In this document: piece by piece, positions 1 through 11,307 of the stretch
Layout of the letters: each line of letters starts with the position of its first letter
How positions within the stretch are numbered: the first letter of the stretch is position 1
NCBI RefSeq assembly: GCF_000471905.2
Contig: NW_006494931.1
Coordinates: 8,451,093 to 8,515,092, forward strand
Length of the DNA stretch: 64,000 nt
Reading direction: 5' to 3'
Source: Amborella trichopoda
Lineage: Eukaryota > Streptophyta > Magnoliopsida > Amborellales > Amborellaceae
Notes under the pieces: generated by a model
Databases searched by the model: none
Told to the model about the DNA's origin: nothing
What the model saw: the letters and a program-made list of their open reading frames with translations, nothing else
Translations under genes and position numbers: made by a program

Positions 1-85
1 TTTCGATCCGGATCGCCGATTCGCAGATCCGGATCGGTTTTTGAAAAGCCCGATCCGGGTCACCGATCCGGTTTTTAAACCATTG
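1..85. mobile_element. Possible truncated end of a hAT-like non-autonomous element
   Basis: The first 85 bases carry repeated GATCCGG/CCGGATC words and end in TTTTTAAACCATTG, whose reverse complement begins CAATGGTTTAAAAACC. Ends of this form (CANTG followed by an A/T run and CCGG-type words) are common in plant hAT-derived MITEs. The other end lies outside the window and no target duplication can be tested, so this is an inference from end sequence only. Confidence 0.25.
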
Positions 86-2240
86 TGCAGAACCCAATAA
101 GGAGCATGTCAAGGTCTGGCGCCTGCTCTCTCTTCATCATAAGCAAACCTTTTGATTGGATCATTTGCAGCCAGTTGGGAAAACAAGTATATAAATTAAT
201 AAATAATGTTATGAGTTAAAAAGTTAGAGAAAGTACACAACGATATCATTTACATTATCTGCAAAGTGGTTACAATTAATCGCTGCATTTATTTCATTGA
301 CCATGTTCAAAGTTGAAAAGAAATTTTTTCAAAATTTGTGACACATCCAAGCCATTTGATTTCATATTGCAGGGTTTTAAATAATTGTGACATCTTTATA
401 CTGAATGTATGTTCTCATTATATATAATCCCTAAAAGTTAACTCACCCAAACTGATATGTTCACAGGCTTTAACCTAAAGGACGGCTGTTACCTTCTATC
501 TATAGTATTTTTCCCCGACTAAATGAAATGGATCATTTTTAGTTAAATGTAAAATAATTTTTTGACAAGAAAAAAAATTTAAATGTAAAATAATTCTAAT
601 AACTATGCCACGGTCTTAAGTTTGGAAGAGAATGGAGGACTGTTGTGTTAGGTTGGAAGCAAGTAGAAAACTAATGCCACACGCTTATCATGAATCCTGA
701 GAACGTTATATGCTCTGCTTGGGACTTCCTTATAAGCGAGATGTTGTTCCGCATCTGACTAATGGCATGGCTCTTGATAGAGTGTATAGTGTAACATGAT
801 TCACGTAGCAAAAACGAAAATAGTTAGGATGAAGCACAGATGTTGGTGATGATACTGATCACATGTAATTCTAATGCTTTATTAAAAACGAAAACAAAAT
901 AAGTCCAAATATTATGGAGTCCAAACATTTGGATTCAAGACTCACGTAAATTCTAGCTGATCACTGCCCTGTAATGAGTGTTTCTGATCTGGGAACGATA
1001 TATAGTCCCTATATGGCATTGATGAATCATCATATATGAATGATATGGAGACAATCCATGGATAAACAGGGAAGGAAAATTAGGGTTTAGTGGGCAGCGA
1101 TTTTTTTCAATATGAAATTTTGGAAACTACCTAATAATTAAAATTGCTTTCAAATGAAAAACTTTGAATTTCAAATTTTTGAACATTTAAACCTTCACCA
1201 TCAAAAAATTCAATGGTCTCTATTCAATCAACAGATTTTTTTTTTTTTTCCTCCATGTCCAATTAGAATGCAATTCTCAAATTTTTCTTTATTGATCTGA
1301 GTCTTTTGGATGAAGGGTTATATGTTGAAAATTTGGGGGCCAAAACAATTCCTCATCCATTGGCTCTTCCCCATGTGAGTAAATGGATAGTATGCTCCTC
1401 CAAAAGCCCAAAATCATTTGGTTTAATCAATAAATACAAAAAGGGTATTGGGGGGAGTAAACTTGATACTAAAAAAGGTGAGGTCTCTTACTTCATTCTC
1501 ACTATAGGGTAGCGGCCCAAACTCTTACGGACTTATCACTTTATTACTTTTCTCATTTTGTTTAATGAAAAACGGGTACGGACCTCTTCCCCCATTTACT
1601 TATCCAAAAAAAACTTGGCACCAAAGAGTTAGAAAAATGTGGGGGCACATTGGAGATATAAAAAAAAATGGTGGTGCATAAAACGGTGGGAAAAGTGGGG
1701 ATTTCCCTTCTTTTTTCCTGTAATAAATGTTGGGACCGATGGCGTCTAAAACCATTGAATCCTATTTTCTTTATTGACATGATAATTTTCAAGAGAAAAG
1801 TAAAAGTCAAAACAACAATTTCAAAGAGTTTTATTCTCAGATCTCTACTCTTGAAATGTTTCACTTTTCTCCGCTCTGTCCTTTCCAGATAGAGAAGTGC
1901 ATCTATTACATATCTCTAATTTCATGATTAATTTTCTCCCTATAGTTTCAATTTTAACCGATGTCCCTATGAGAAATTCTTTTTTGTTTAAAATTTCATC
2001 TTGTTTCACTCTTGATACCCTGTCGTAGGGGTGAGAAATGATTCCTTTGTTAGATTTTGTGGCATCACATTTATTCATTAAATTAGTCTCCAATAATCCT
2101 CCTGCTGCTGCTGCAGCAGCAGTGCTTGTCTCTGCCGGGGTGTACGCTTTTCTAGAAGGATCCACAGTGCCTGTCTTCTTGCTGTAATCAGGGGGTGCTA
2201 CCTCACAGCTTTTAGCCTATCAAACACAAATTTTTTTCTC
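86..2240. other. AT-rich intergenic DNA, no gene recognised
   Basis: The stretch is AT-rich with homopolymer runs (for example the T run near 1232-1250) and a short CTG/CAG triplet run near 2101-2122. The open frames here (1306-1512 plus, 1562-1864 minus, 1845-2165 minus) show no domain, no repeated-family similarity and no coding-like composition. I see no RNA gene. It may be promoter-distal flank of a host gene outside the window, but nothing in the sequence shows this. Confidence 0.5.
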
Positions 2241-2552
2241 ATGAGACCCTCATTTCCGGGTTGGCAATCGGATCTGGTTGACGCCCTGGGTCGATCGAAA
2301 CTGGGTTTGGATATAGGTCCTTGTGTTGAACCTAGTGGGTCGGGTCTGGGTTCAATTGGCTTCTTTTATTTAAGTTTCTCAAGCGGGATCCAAGCCCATG
2401 TCAACTCCATCTGGGTCTCAGTAGAAACCTGGGTCCTGGTCAGGTCTAGTTCTATGTAAAACCTAGTCAGATCATGCGTTTCGGACCCGACCCATCCCAC
2501 CCTTGCATTTTTCTTCCTTTTTAAATTCTCTTATTTGAGCTTTGGTTCAACC
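2241..2552. repeat. Degenerate GGGTC/GGGTT-rich stretch
   Basis: Short words such as CTGGGTC, GGGTCGGGTC and CTGGGTT recur irregularly between about 2258 and 2500, giving a locally G/T-biased strand. No fixed period is visible. It may be a remnant of a transposon end or simple sequence; no coding meaning is seen. Confidence 0.3.
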
Positions 2553-3111
2553 CAGTGTTCGCAAAATTGAACCCGAGCGCTTAATTGGACATGGGCATGG
2601 AAGCGGTTTAACCGACCTAACCGGTAAACCGGCCGATGCAACCACTCTAACTGAGCAAGTCCTGGGTGGTCAAAAAAGTGTTTAAAAAAATAAAAAAAAC
2701 TACTAAAATATGAAAAACATATAAAGAATGATTAAAACAAAACACATTCAAATGAAGTTGAAAATTAATGAAAAAAAAAGATTTTAACCCATTTTATATT
2801 TTTCAAAGGCTATTTTTAAAATTTTCTAAAAAAGATGGGAAAATATAAAAATGAGTATTAATGACCAAATTTTTTTTAATCTTTACCATAATGTAAAAAA
2901 TTTTTAAAAATACATTACAAATCAATTTCCTTATTTTTGAGAATTTATATATATTTTTTGGAATTCTTTTTTAAAATATTGGTTGATCACCCTAATCGCC
3001 CAAAACTGAAACCAACGACTGGCCGTTTCCTATCTAACCGAACTGTTAGCGGTTAGATCCAGCGATTTTGTGACCAATAGTTCAACCGCACCAAAAAAAC
3101 AATTGTCATTG
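2553..3111. mobile_element. Probable hAT-type non-autonomous element (MITE-like)
   Basis: The stretch begins CAGTGTTCGCAAAATTGAACC and ends CACCAAAAAAACAATTGTCATTG. The reverse complement of the right end begins CAATGACAATTG, so both ends have the CANTG start used by hAT elements. Both flanks carry GGTTTAACCG/CGGTTAG-type words and the centre is very AT-rich with no open frame, as in known plant hAT MITEs. The flanking 8-mers GTTCAACC and TATTAAAC match at only four positions, so a target-site duplication is not convincing. Classification is by end sequence and architecture only. Confidence 0.4.
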
Positions 3112-3770
3112 TATTAAACATACGCCAACCAAAGTAAATTATGAACGAAAAAAATAACAATGAAGCGAATGTCCTTGGCTTATTTTATATAACTTTATAA
3201 TTTCTCAGTACCCCATGTCTTTACGGTGCTCGACGGTCTCAATTGTATGGAAAGACATATTTAGATGTTTCTTTGTACATCAAAAAATTTGAAATCAATT
3301 GCCTTAATTGCAGTAACAAAATTGGTTCTCAATACCACTTGTCAACGTGGAGGGGAGAATGACGTTAGATAATGTGCACGTGGGACATACGGTCTAAGGG
3401 GGCAGTACCTTAAAGAGGAAGACAAAGCTGCTACTCCCCTTCACATATCCATCGAATCTTCTTTCACCAAGTGCACACCCCGGTATGGTGGGTAAGCATC
3501 TAGAGAAGAGAGAGATATAAAAATTATTATTATTATTATTTTTTCCCCAAAGCGAAAGAGAAATGGAATATATGAATGGCATTGAGAGATAATGATGAGA
3601 AACAAGTGCGTGAGAAAGTGAATACTACTAAGGGGTTTCTATAAGGCCTAGGCTTAATGAAAACAAAATAAAGCCTCTCTCAATTCTTCGTCTAGAAAGT
3701 ATTTTCGGCAACAGAAATGTTTATGAGGGCTCTAAAATAAATTTTTAATTTAAAATTTAAAGAAAAGGTT
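3112..3770. other. AT-rich DNA with an (ATT)n microsatellite and a stray MITE-end sequence
   Basis: A short ATT microsatellite lies at about 3522-3540. At 3640-3653 the words TATAAGG and CCTAGGC resemble the left end of the MITE annotated just to the right, followed by a similar AAAACAAAATAAAGCCT stretch, so a second, broken copy of that end may lie here. No gene is seen. Confidence 0.35.
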
Positions 3771-4143
3771 TATATAGAGCCTAGGCTATAAACAATCAAA
3801 TTAGAGCCCACCTCAAAAAATTCACTACAAGAGGTTGTTTGAAGTTCAAATATCATGATATTTATCATCTAGACATAAAGATGTACGGATATGAGAAAAA
3901 AATAGATTTCAAGTTTTGAAAATAATGCATCTTATAATGGTTTTTTGGACGGTCAATTTTTAAGATTTTCAAGTTTTCAGAGATCTACTCGATCTACACT
4001 GTTTTTTAAGCTTTAAATTTTATAATTAGAGATAAAAATACATTTTAAGGCTATCACAAATTTTTCCAGTATTGAAACTATATTTCTTGACACTAGTTGA
4101 AGGTGCGCTTCACTTTGATTGTTTTGAGCCTCGGCTCTATATA
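3771..4143. mobile_element. MITE with imperfect terminal inverted repeats, copy 1
   Basis: The left end (TATATAGAGCC, then AGGCT, AACAATCAAA and GCCCACCTC) is matched in inverted orientation by the right end (GGTGCGCTTC, CTTTGATTGTTTTGAGCC, GGCTCTATATA), giving an imperfect inverted repeat of about 45 bp. The interior is AT-rich, non-coding and contains GATCTACTCGATCTAC. A second copy of similar length with the same ends and the same interior features lies at 38538-38902. That supports a genuine mobile family rather than a chance palindrome. The superfamily is unclear: the ends do not match Stowaway or Tourist, and no target duplication is clear. Confidence 0.6.
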
Positions 4144-4314
4144 AGTACACCTTATTTTTAAAGCAAAATGGACAATCTAGATAATTTGTTACAATATTCA
4201 CTATTTTTAGAATTTAAAATCTTTATTTTTTTTTCATAATCATAATGTTCAAATTGAGATGATCCATATACAAGTTTTCCAATACGATGAGTTATGAAGT
4301 GAGGATTTACTTAT

Positions 4315-4340
4315 TTTGATAGGTCTGCAGGCCTATCAAA
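4315..4340. repeat. 26-bp near-perfect palindrome centred on TGCA
   Basis: TTTGATAGGTC and GGCCTATCAAA are inverted copies around a TGCA centre, with a single mismatched pair. The palindrome sits in AT-rich DNA with no gene next to it. It could be a footprint or end-to-end remnant of a small inverted-repeat element. Confidence 0.55.
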
Positions 4341-5060
4341 CCACTTTCCTACTGTTAATTTAAGCTTAACATAGAAATAAACAAACAACAAATGGCATGA
4401 ATGACGACATCATCTTTCAGAAGGGAAAGTTATACAAAATTAAAAACTGGGGTAGAGATGCCATCTTCCTGTTGGTTTCCTTTCCTACTTGCATTGCATT
4501 ATCACGGGGGCACCTTATCTTCTCCTTCTCACCATCCACCCTTTCAAGCTTCATTGGGAATTGCAGAGCTATGAGATAAAAAAACAATAAAGACATCAAA
4601 TAATTTATAAAGAAATATTAATTTGAGGGCCTGGTCCCCACCTCTCCATTTTCCCTCTTACCATTTGCGTCACTGAACAACCCCCCTCTCCCTCTCTCTT
4701 AATTCCTCCTCTCCTTTTCAACTCCTTTTTTTCTCTCTTAAATAATCAGCATGCTTTTCCTCACCCATCTTTTTCTTTTTACTCTGAAGCACCCGACTCT
4801 ATGTTTTCTCCTCCTTTCCTTGTTAAACCAATGCCATAAATAAATCTTACATCATCCTAGGTTAAAACTTAATGTCGCATCCTGTGATTCCATTTTTTTC
4901 GCATTTTTCCTTATATATCTACCTTTCTATATTTCGCCAGCCTGTTCTCTCTCATGAGGATGATGGGGGCACAATGGATAGGTAAATTTGGGTTTGTAAA
5001 CCTGGAAAATCAATATCTTCACGTGGCTGCCGTCTGGCCAATTTTAAGAAGGGCTCTCTC
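4341..5060. other. Intergenic DNA with a pyrimidine-rich tract, no gene
   Basis: About 4640-4800 is strongly C/T-rich (CTCCATTTTCCCTC, CCCCCCTCTCC and similar). Short overlapping frames on both strands near 4397-4599 have no recognisable content. Nothing else is seen before the LINE 3' end. Confidence 0.45.
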
Positions 5061-5063
5061 GTT

Positions 5064-5900
5064 TTTTTATTTTGACAAATATTAAAACGTTTTATTGATT
5101 GTATGCTGAAACAACATAAATTACAATGATGGAATCAAAGCATTGAAGATAGAGAGAGAGAGGGTAAAGACACGTTATGCTTGGCTAGTTGATCCACCAC
5201 ATCGTTTGCCTCCTAATAAACATGAACAATGGAGATTCTGAAACCAGAAGAAGAGCACATATCGAACAACTTAAGACAAAAAACATGTAGAGACCAGGGA
5301 ATCCTTTGCGCTTGCTTACTCCATTTAATAACATTGAGAGAATCTTCTTCAATCATAAAGCCTCCCAAGATTCCTTTGCTAGCAATAATTTCCAGACCCT
5401 AAATAAGAGCGGTCCTTACAGCCTGATTTGCCGTAGATAATCCACAAGGCCCATCATAAGAAAAGATAATAGAACCTTCATGATCTCTCAAGATACCCTC
5501 AACTCCGACCGGTCCAAGATTATCCAAAGAGCTTTCATTAAAATTAAGTTTAAAAGTACATTCAGGAACAAGAATCCAAAAAAGAGGAAGGATGGTATTT
5601 TGGAACATAGGAAAAAGTAAGGAGTTTTAAATTCACAAAAATGTTTGCACGTGAAACTCCTCTCCCTTCACTAGCGATAGAAAACCAATCCCATAACGTT
5701 TGCAAAATTTTGTCTTTGATACCAGCCAGGTCCAAAGATCTCCCATCAAAGGTAATTCAATTACGCTCTAACCAGATCTGTCAAATAATGGCACTTCTAA
5801 ATATTTTCCAGATAAGGAGACCTTTAGGCGGCAAAGATAGAAAATCTAGATGATTGATAATAGAGATCTCTCTCTTCCCTCCCAATCCCTAATAACACAA
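5064..5900 (-). pseudogene. LINE remnant: zinc-binding RT tail and RNase H domain
   Basis: Read on the minus strand, about 5870-5640 encodes the region after the reverse transcriptase of plant LINEs (IWKIFRSAII, then a stop, QIWLERN, DGRSLDLAGIKDKILQTLWDW). About 5608-5160 encodes its C-terminal RNase H (FKLNFNESSLDNLGPVGVEG, LRDHEGSIIFSY, EEDSLNVIKWSKQAQ, EANDVVDQLA). The family's first catalytic Asp is Asn here (LNFNES) and the Glu after ANQA is Val, so the RNase H is dead. In-frame stops break the reading. A short A-rich run on the minus strand near 5075-5064 marks the likely 3' tail. The 5' end is lost near 5.9 kb, the usual 5'-truncated form of a LINE insertion. Confidence 0.8.
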
Positions 5901-6362
5901 GTTAGGAAGAAATTGCATTACAATTTACCTGCCTCTCTCTTTAGACCAATCTTGCTCGATCAACTTTAGCTGAAAATTGGGAATTGGGCCAACAAATGTG
6001 TCATGCCGGCACAAGTTTTGGAACTGGGCTAGGGTGCGCAGGGCGTTGTATTTTCCTTATTTATTTTTATTTTTATTTTATTTTTTCCCCCTAAATTTAT
6101 TAAGCTTGGTCCGGCCAGACCCTTGCGAGGATTGAATTGACGTCATGGCAGACCTGACCCATTGCCAGCCTAGGACTTGGGATAACAGTCTTGTTTTACT
6201 ATAAAATAGTTTTTTATTTAAAAAAAACACAACTATATAAGATTCTCAAGGCCATAACAATGGAATAACAATTTTATAAAGGAAAATGCTTGGTTATCTA
6301 AAGTTGGAACCGCTGGTCAACCTCTTACTTAGAAGCATGTCGCTGATGTGGTTATAGGTGAT
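5901..6362. other. AT-rich spacer between LINE and copia remnants
   Basis: A T-rich simple stretch (repeated TTATTTTT) lies at about 6055-6090, followed by a mixed region with CCGGCC and GACGTCATG words. I see no open frame or repeat of known type. Confidence 0.4.
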
Positions 6363-6580
6363 TGTTAAATTGTTTGGAGAATTGTGTATTATATTGAGTA
6401 GTGCAACATGGTACATATACAAGTTGTTCACAATAATCCCAAGATTGTAGGAATTGAGACAATCCTAATTTTTAGAAAGTAAAACAAAATAACTAATATA
6501 ACACATCCAAATCTATTGAAAGCACAACTAATATTGTACAACTGTTATATCCTACTAAATCTCTTACCAATTGCCTAATG
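6363..6580 (-). mobile_element. 3' LTR of a Ty1/copia element
   Basis: On the minus strand this follows directly after the pol stop and the polypurine tract and runs about 218 bp to ...AATTTAACA. It reads TTGTACAATATTAGTTG, then AGGATTGTC, then AATATAATACACAATTC, typical of the short LTRs of plant copia elements. The expected TG start appears as CA (CATTAGGC), a simple C/T plus G/A decay. The partner LTR is not in the window. Confidence 0.6.
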
Positions 6581-6591
6581 CTACCCCTCAA
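6581..6591 (-). promoter_or_regulatory. Polypurine tract of the copia element
   Basis: The minus strand reads TTGAGGGGTAG between the end of pol and the LTR start. This is the usual place and form (GAGGGGGAG-like) of the plus-strand priming site in copia elements. Confidence 0.6.
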
Positions 6592-7517
6592 GTTGGCATG
6601 TAAAGCTGTTCCACCCAACTTACCTTGATGAAACTGAAATTGCTCGTGACTTAATGCTTTGGTGAGAATATCTGTGACTTGATGCTTAGTGGAAATGTGA
6701 AAGGTTGTAAGAATGCCTAAGTGGATTTTTCCTGGATGAGATAATAATCGAGTTCTATATGCTCAGTCCAATTGTGAAACACAGGGTTGGAAGCAAGGTA
6801 GAGAGTAGCCTAGTTGTCACAATATAGGCACCTTGGATGAGGGTGGGATACACCAAAATCACAAAGTAAGGCTTTGAGCCACATGAGTTCACACGTAGTT
6901 TCAGTCATGACACAATACTCAGCGTCGGCCAAAGATCATGGCACTATAGGTTGTTTCTTCGTCTTCCATGAAAGTGGACAAGCATTAAGGGAAGTAAAAT
7001 AGCCGGTAATCAATCACTGAATCATGGGAAAGTGGCCCAATCTGTGTCACAGTGAGCTACTAACTGGAGAGAGGAATTAGATGGTAAAAGATTCTAAATG
7101 ATTGAGTGCCTTTGAGATAACGAAGTACACAAAGAGCAGCCATGTAGTGAGATTGCCAAGGACTGTGCATAAATTGACTAAGGATATAGACTAGATATAA
7201 TATATCATGTGATAGTGAGATAGATTATTTATCCCACTAGACGTCAATATCAACCAGGTTCATGAAGGAGGTCACCATCAGTGGCAGTAAGGTGAAGGTG
7301 TTGTTCCATGAGAAAAGTAACTAGTTTTGCACATGTGAGTTTAGCTTCAGCCAAAATATCAATAACTTATATATTTTTTTAATTAATAAATATTCTTCTT
7401 TATGAACGAGTGACTTTTATACCCAAAGAAATTTCAAGACTCCTATATCCTTGATATGAAATTTGGAGTGAAGAAATTGTTTTAATAGCAACATGAAGCA
7501 GTTGTGTCAGTGACGAT
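6592..7517 (-). pseudogene. Ty1/copia pol remnant: end of reverse transcriptase and RNase H
   Basis: Minus-strand reading gives the last part of RT (LHSKFHIKDIGVLKF, DILAEAKLTCAKL, MEQHLHLTATDGDLL, LVAHCDTDWA). The RNase H tail follows (SWKTKKQPIV, LADAEYCVMTETTCELMWLK, LLCDFGVSHPHP, ASNPVFHNWTEHIELDYYL), then the closing VTDILTKALSHEQFQFHQGK before the polypurine tract. Several stops and frameshifts are present (for instance the stops in the RT-RNase H link and CDN followed by a stop). The 5' part of the element is absent because a Tat LTR begins at 7518 inside the RT, near the position of its catalytic box. Clearly non-functional. Confidence 0.85.
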
Positions 7518-8845
7518 TGTTTAAGGGTTTTTTTTAACATTTTTATCCCCGTTACGAATAAAGAGAAAAGCAATATGTGACCTAGGTTCGCAGGTATCAA
7601 AATTCCTGTGGACTGTGGAAGCCATAGCGTAATAAGCTCTGATCCATGAGCAAAATTTTCAACAGTCTCAGAATGGACCAATAAGATTCAAGAACATTGA
7701 TAAAGGTCTTCTAAGAATACCTTCCAATTTTTGTCTCAATCCGACTAGTTTAAGGCAGTGCAGATGCAAAAATAGTTTCGGGAAAATCAACCTCTATCAC
7801 CTTAAAATTGACCTCGTAACTACAACCCTATACCCAGAGGGTCAAACAACTGTGGGACTACCACCATTGGATCCAGAACGTCCGAAAACCCCTAGGGACC
7901 AAATTTGTCTTGATCAGACGTTCTTGAACCAAGTTATGGCAAACTTACCCGAAATAGGTAGGTCACACGCTATTACCGTGTAGCCCCAGTGAACCGGTTT
8001 CCATTAATGGAAACTTTGTTCATGGGTTTCGAGCTCAACTTTGAAGGGTCGTATCTCTCTCATCCCAAGCTGGATAAATCTCAAATTTTACGGACGTGTT
8101 CGTCTCGTCCACCCGAGCATTTTGATATGTGGCACGACCCATGTCGTGGCCTGAGCCCGGAGAAAAACATGAGAGAAGATCATGACTCAACGCAAGGTTG
8201 CAGGTTTTCCAGCAGGAGCTCTCCTCGATCGAGTGGATACATCATGGAGCTTGCACGTCTGATCGATCCGAAATTAGACCCATTACAAGCACAAGGTTTG
8301 AGGCTTCATCAGAGCTGAACCTCGCACATGATGGATGGTCAGATTTGACGCACGACGAGTACGAAGTTGCTGCACTTTCTGGCCACCGAAAACCAAATTC
8401 TAGCCAAAAGACCAAAAATGAAAAATGGTCATTCGGGTACCAAATCAAGCCACGTTCGTCGCCAAGTGCTCATGACGACTAGCTCGTCGATATTCAGTGA
8501 AGAAATCATAGAAAAAATCGAGAAATGGGCATAGTCTTTAAACAAAGATAGCACTTTCTCGTGATTTTCGCACTTCATGATCGTAGCCCAAAGACCCGAT
8601 CTGTGGCTCGAAAGTGGTATCAAAACGACCGTCTTCTCGAGCCGATCAAGAAAATAGTCATCGTTCGGCCGAACTGAGACTGGGAAGACCCCTAACCAAC
8701 CTGAGTAGATTATAAGATTTCTTAGGCACAGCAGGGATTGAATTGAAATTTCATGGATTCTTAGAATTTCTTTAATTCACTTAATTGTTAAATTTTAGCA
8801 ACTAGGTCAACTTTTGATTGTACACCTATGTTTGGGCCCTGCTTC

Positions 8846-8853
8846 TATATAAA
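8846..8853 (+). promoter_or_regulatory. TATA box of Tat LTR copy a
   Basis: TATATAAA lies at the end of U3, followed about 30 bp later by the CATGCAATGCACC region and an AATAAAAATTA word near 8892 that resembles a plant poly(A) signal. The matching place in the 29864-32948 copy also has a TATA box and AATAAAAATTTT. Confidence 0.6.
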
Positions 8854-9229
8854 CAAGTATGCACCTCATGCAATGCACCCGTCTTATAGCAATAAAAATT
8901 ACATTTCTTCATTTGAGTTTTGGGTCACGTCTTGGAGAGAGAGAGAGGAGAAAGAAGACTTCAGGGTGTACCCTAAGGCATAAGGTAACTTTCTCTCTCC
9001 TCTCTTCTTTCTCTTTATTCTTTCTCTTTTCTTCCTCTCTCTTCTTTCTCTCTCTTCTTTCTCTCTTCTTTCTCTCTTCTTTCTCTCTCTTCTTCTTCTT
9101 TCCTTTCTTTTTCTTCCTCCTTTCCTTTTCTTCCTCCTTTCCTTTTCTTTCTTCACTCTTTCCTTTTGCTTATATTCTCTTTCTTTTTTTTCTCTCTGCT
9201 TCCTTCTCCTTTCATGTTCCTCTCAGTCC

Positions 9230-10200
9230 GTTGCGCGTGGTAGTGCGTACTGCTAAGCGTGACATTCTCTTCTCTCTCTGTTTGTTGCGTACGACAGTGC
9301 AAATGCCGAGCGTGACTTTCTCCTCTCTCTTAGTATCACGTGCGACAATGTGTACTACTGAGCGTGACATTATCTTTTCTCTCTATTTGTTGCGCACAGT
9401 AGTGCAAATGTCGAGCGTGACTTTCTCCTCTCTCTCAGTCTCACGTGCGGCAGTGCGTACTGCCGAGTGTGACGTTCTCTTCTCTCTCTGTTCGTTGCGC
9501 ATAACAGTGCAAATGACAAGTGCAAATTTCCACTCTCCCTTGTCTGTTGCGAGCGGCAATGCGTACTGCCGAGCGTGTTACTCTCTTCTCTCTCTGTTCG
9601 TTGTGCATGGCAGTGCAAATGACGAGCATGACTTTCCACTCTCTCTTGTCTGTTGCGTGCAGTAGTGCATACTACCAAGCGTGATGTTCTCTTCCCTCTC
9701 TGTTTGTTGCTCACGACAGTGTAAATGCCAAGTGTGACACTCTCTCTTGTTTGTTGCGCGTGGCAGTGCATACTGCCAAGCATGACATTCCCTTCTCTCT
9801 CAATCTGTCAGTCCGTTGCGCACGACAGTGTAAATGGTGAACGTGACGTTCTCTACTTTCTTTTTGTTGCGCATGACAGTGCATACTGCCGAGCGTGACG
9901 TTCCCCTTCTCTCTCAATTTGTCAGTCTGTTGCGCACGACAGTGTAAATGGTGAACGTGACGTTCTCTACTTTTTGTTTGTTGCGCATGACAGTGCATAC
10001 TACCGAGCGTGACGTTCCCCTTCTCTCTTTTTGTCTGATGCGCACTACAGTGCACACTGCCGGGCGTGATGTCTTATGTTCTCTTTTCTCTCTGTTGTGC
10101 ACGGTAGTAAGCACCGCTGAGCGCGACCTTTCTTCCTTCTCACTTTCTGCCCTGCACGGCAGCACACATTGCTGAGCACAATCTTCTTTCTACTTTTTTC
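9230..10200 (+). repeat. Tandem array of about 60-bp palindrome units in LTR copy a
   Basis: About 16 degenerate units each contain a short CTCTCT-rich spacer and a core such as CGGCAGT-GCGT-ACTGCCG (9448-9465), TGGCAGT-GCAT-ACTGCCA (9761-9778) or GTAGT-GCAT-ACTAC (9662-9675). The cores are stem-loop capable, and paired changes keep the arms complementary. The array lies downstream of the TATA box, so it would be in the element's RNA leader. Long open frames across it are a consequence of the regular low-complexity sequence. Confidence 0.75.
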
Positions 10201-11307
10201 TCCTTTTGCTTGTTTGACTAGAGGGCTGGTTGAGACTTGTACTGTTGTGTCAATCTTGACGTCGAGTAGTTTAGCTGTTGTGCCAGTCAAGTTACTGTGC
10301 ATGTCTAGCTACCGCGTCAGATTAGTCACTATGTCAGGATAGTCACCATGTCAATCTTATTGTCGAGTAGTTTAGCTGTTCTGCCGGTCTAGTTACTGTG
10401 CCCGTCTAGCTGTCGCGCAAGACCAGTCACCGTGCTAGATAGTCGCCACGCCGGTCTTGTCATTGAGTAGTTTAGCCATTGTGCCGGTCCTGTTACCGCG
10501 CCCGTCTAGCTGCCACGCTAGATTAGCCGTCATGCTAGTCTTGCCGTTGCATCCGTCTTGCCGTCGGGTTGAACATCTTCATTCTCTTGCATATCTTTCC
10601 CTCTCTCTTTGGAACGTTCAGCGAAAGCCATGATGATCTTAATCACTTCTCCCATTCTTCCTCTTCTTCTTCTCTCTGTAGAAATTTTTGTTCTTTGCCT
10701 CTGAGTTGGGTGAAATCCAGACAAATCTCCGTCCCACTTTTTTCTGAAGGACTAGTTAAAAGACATACTAACCTTCAAACTCTTCTTTCTTTTCTCTGTC
10801 ATTTTTTCTATCTCACCCCTTTATTTATTTCTATACTATAAGACCTTATTAAAAGTTCCTCGTCAAGGAGACGCTGTAAGGCTGTCAAATTGACATGGAC
10901 TCTTTCATGTTAGTTCTTTCATTTCTCCTCCAGCACACACGCACGTGTGTGTTCACCCTATGACAAGGTGGGGTCCTCAGACCCACTTGTCTATACTATA
11001 ATGTGTGTATGTGTTTTGCAGGTAAGAAGAAGACAGATCAAGGGAGGCGATTTCGAACCGGCCACAAGCCAGGGGCGTCCAACGTGATCTAAGAGGGTGC
11101 CCACGTGAAGTAGCCCGAGCGCGTCATGGACCCACGCGAGGTGAGTCCCACCTTACGAACCTAATTCTTCTATCACTGGTTGATATTCCTACCCGTGACT
11201 TCTTCACATGGTTCACAAGAGAGAGGTCTCAGGTCCCGCGTCTATCACGAACTTGGAACTGCGCTACCAAACCCGACTCGGAGGCTAGATCGAGGCACGT
11301 AACTAGC

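Larger units (their letters stand above)
7518..11305 (+). mobile_element. Tat-family LTR, copy a (5' LTR, plus strand)
   Basis: It starts TGTTTAAGG, matching the LTR start TGTTTGAA of the copy ending at 32948, and ends GGCACGTAACTA just before a primer-binding site. U3 (about 7518-8845) aligns throughout with the copies at 13016-16196, 29864-32948 and 43561-44748 (for example ATTGGATCC near 7867, GTTCGTCTCGTCC near 8099, ATGATGGATGGTCAGATT near 8330). A TATA box at 8846 is followed by a very long transcribed part holding a pyrimidine-rich tract (about 8990-9220) and a tandem palindrome array (about 9230-10200). From 10200 to 10560 there is a second irregular repeat of GTCTAGCTGTCGC/TAGTTTAGC words. 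At about 3.8 kb this is the longest of the copies. It interrupts the copia pol. Confidence 0.8.

Noticed and set aside
8859-9665. 268-codon plus-strand open frame
   Set aside because: It is Phe/Leu/Ser-rich and comes from CT-rich simple sequence and the start of the palindrome array in a Tat LTR; no domain and no start context.
9370-10165. Overlapping minus-strand frames with repeated Cys/His-rich peptides
   Set aside because: The peptide repeat is only the translation of the ~60-bp DNA array; it resembles a zinc-finger array by chance.
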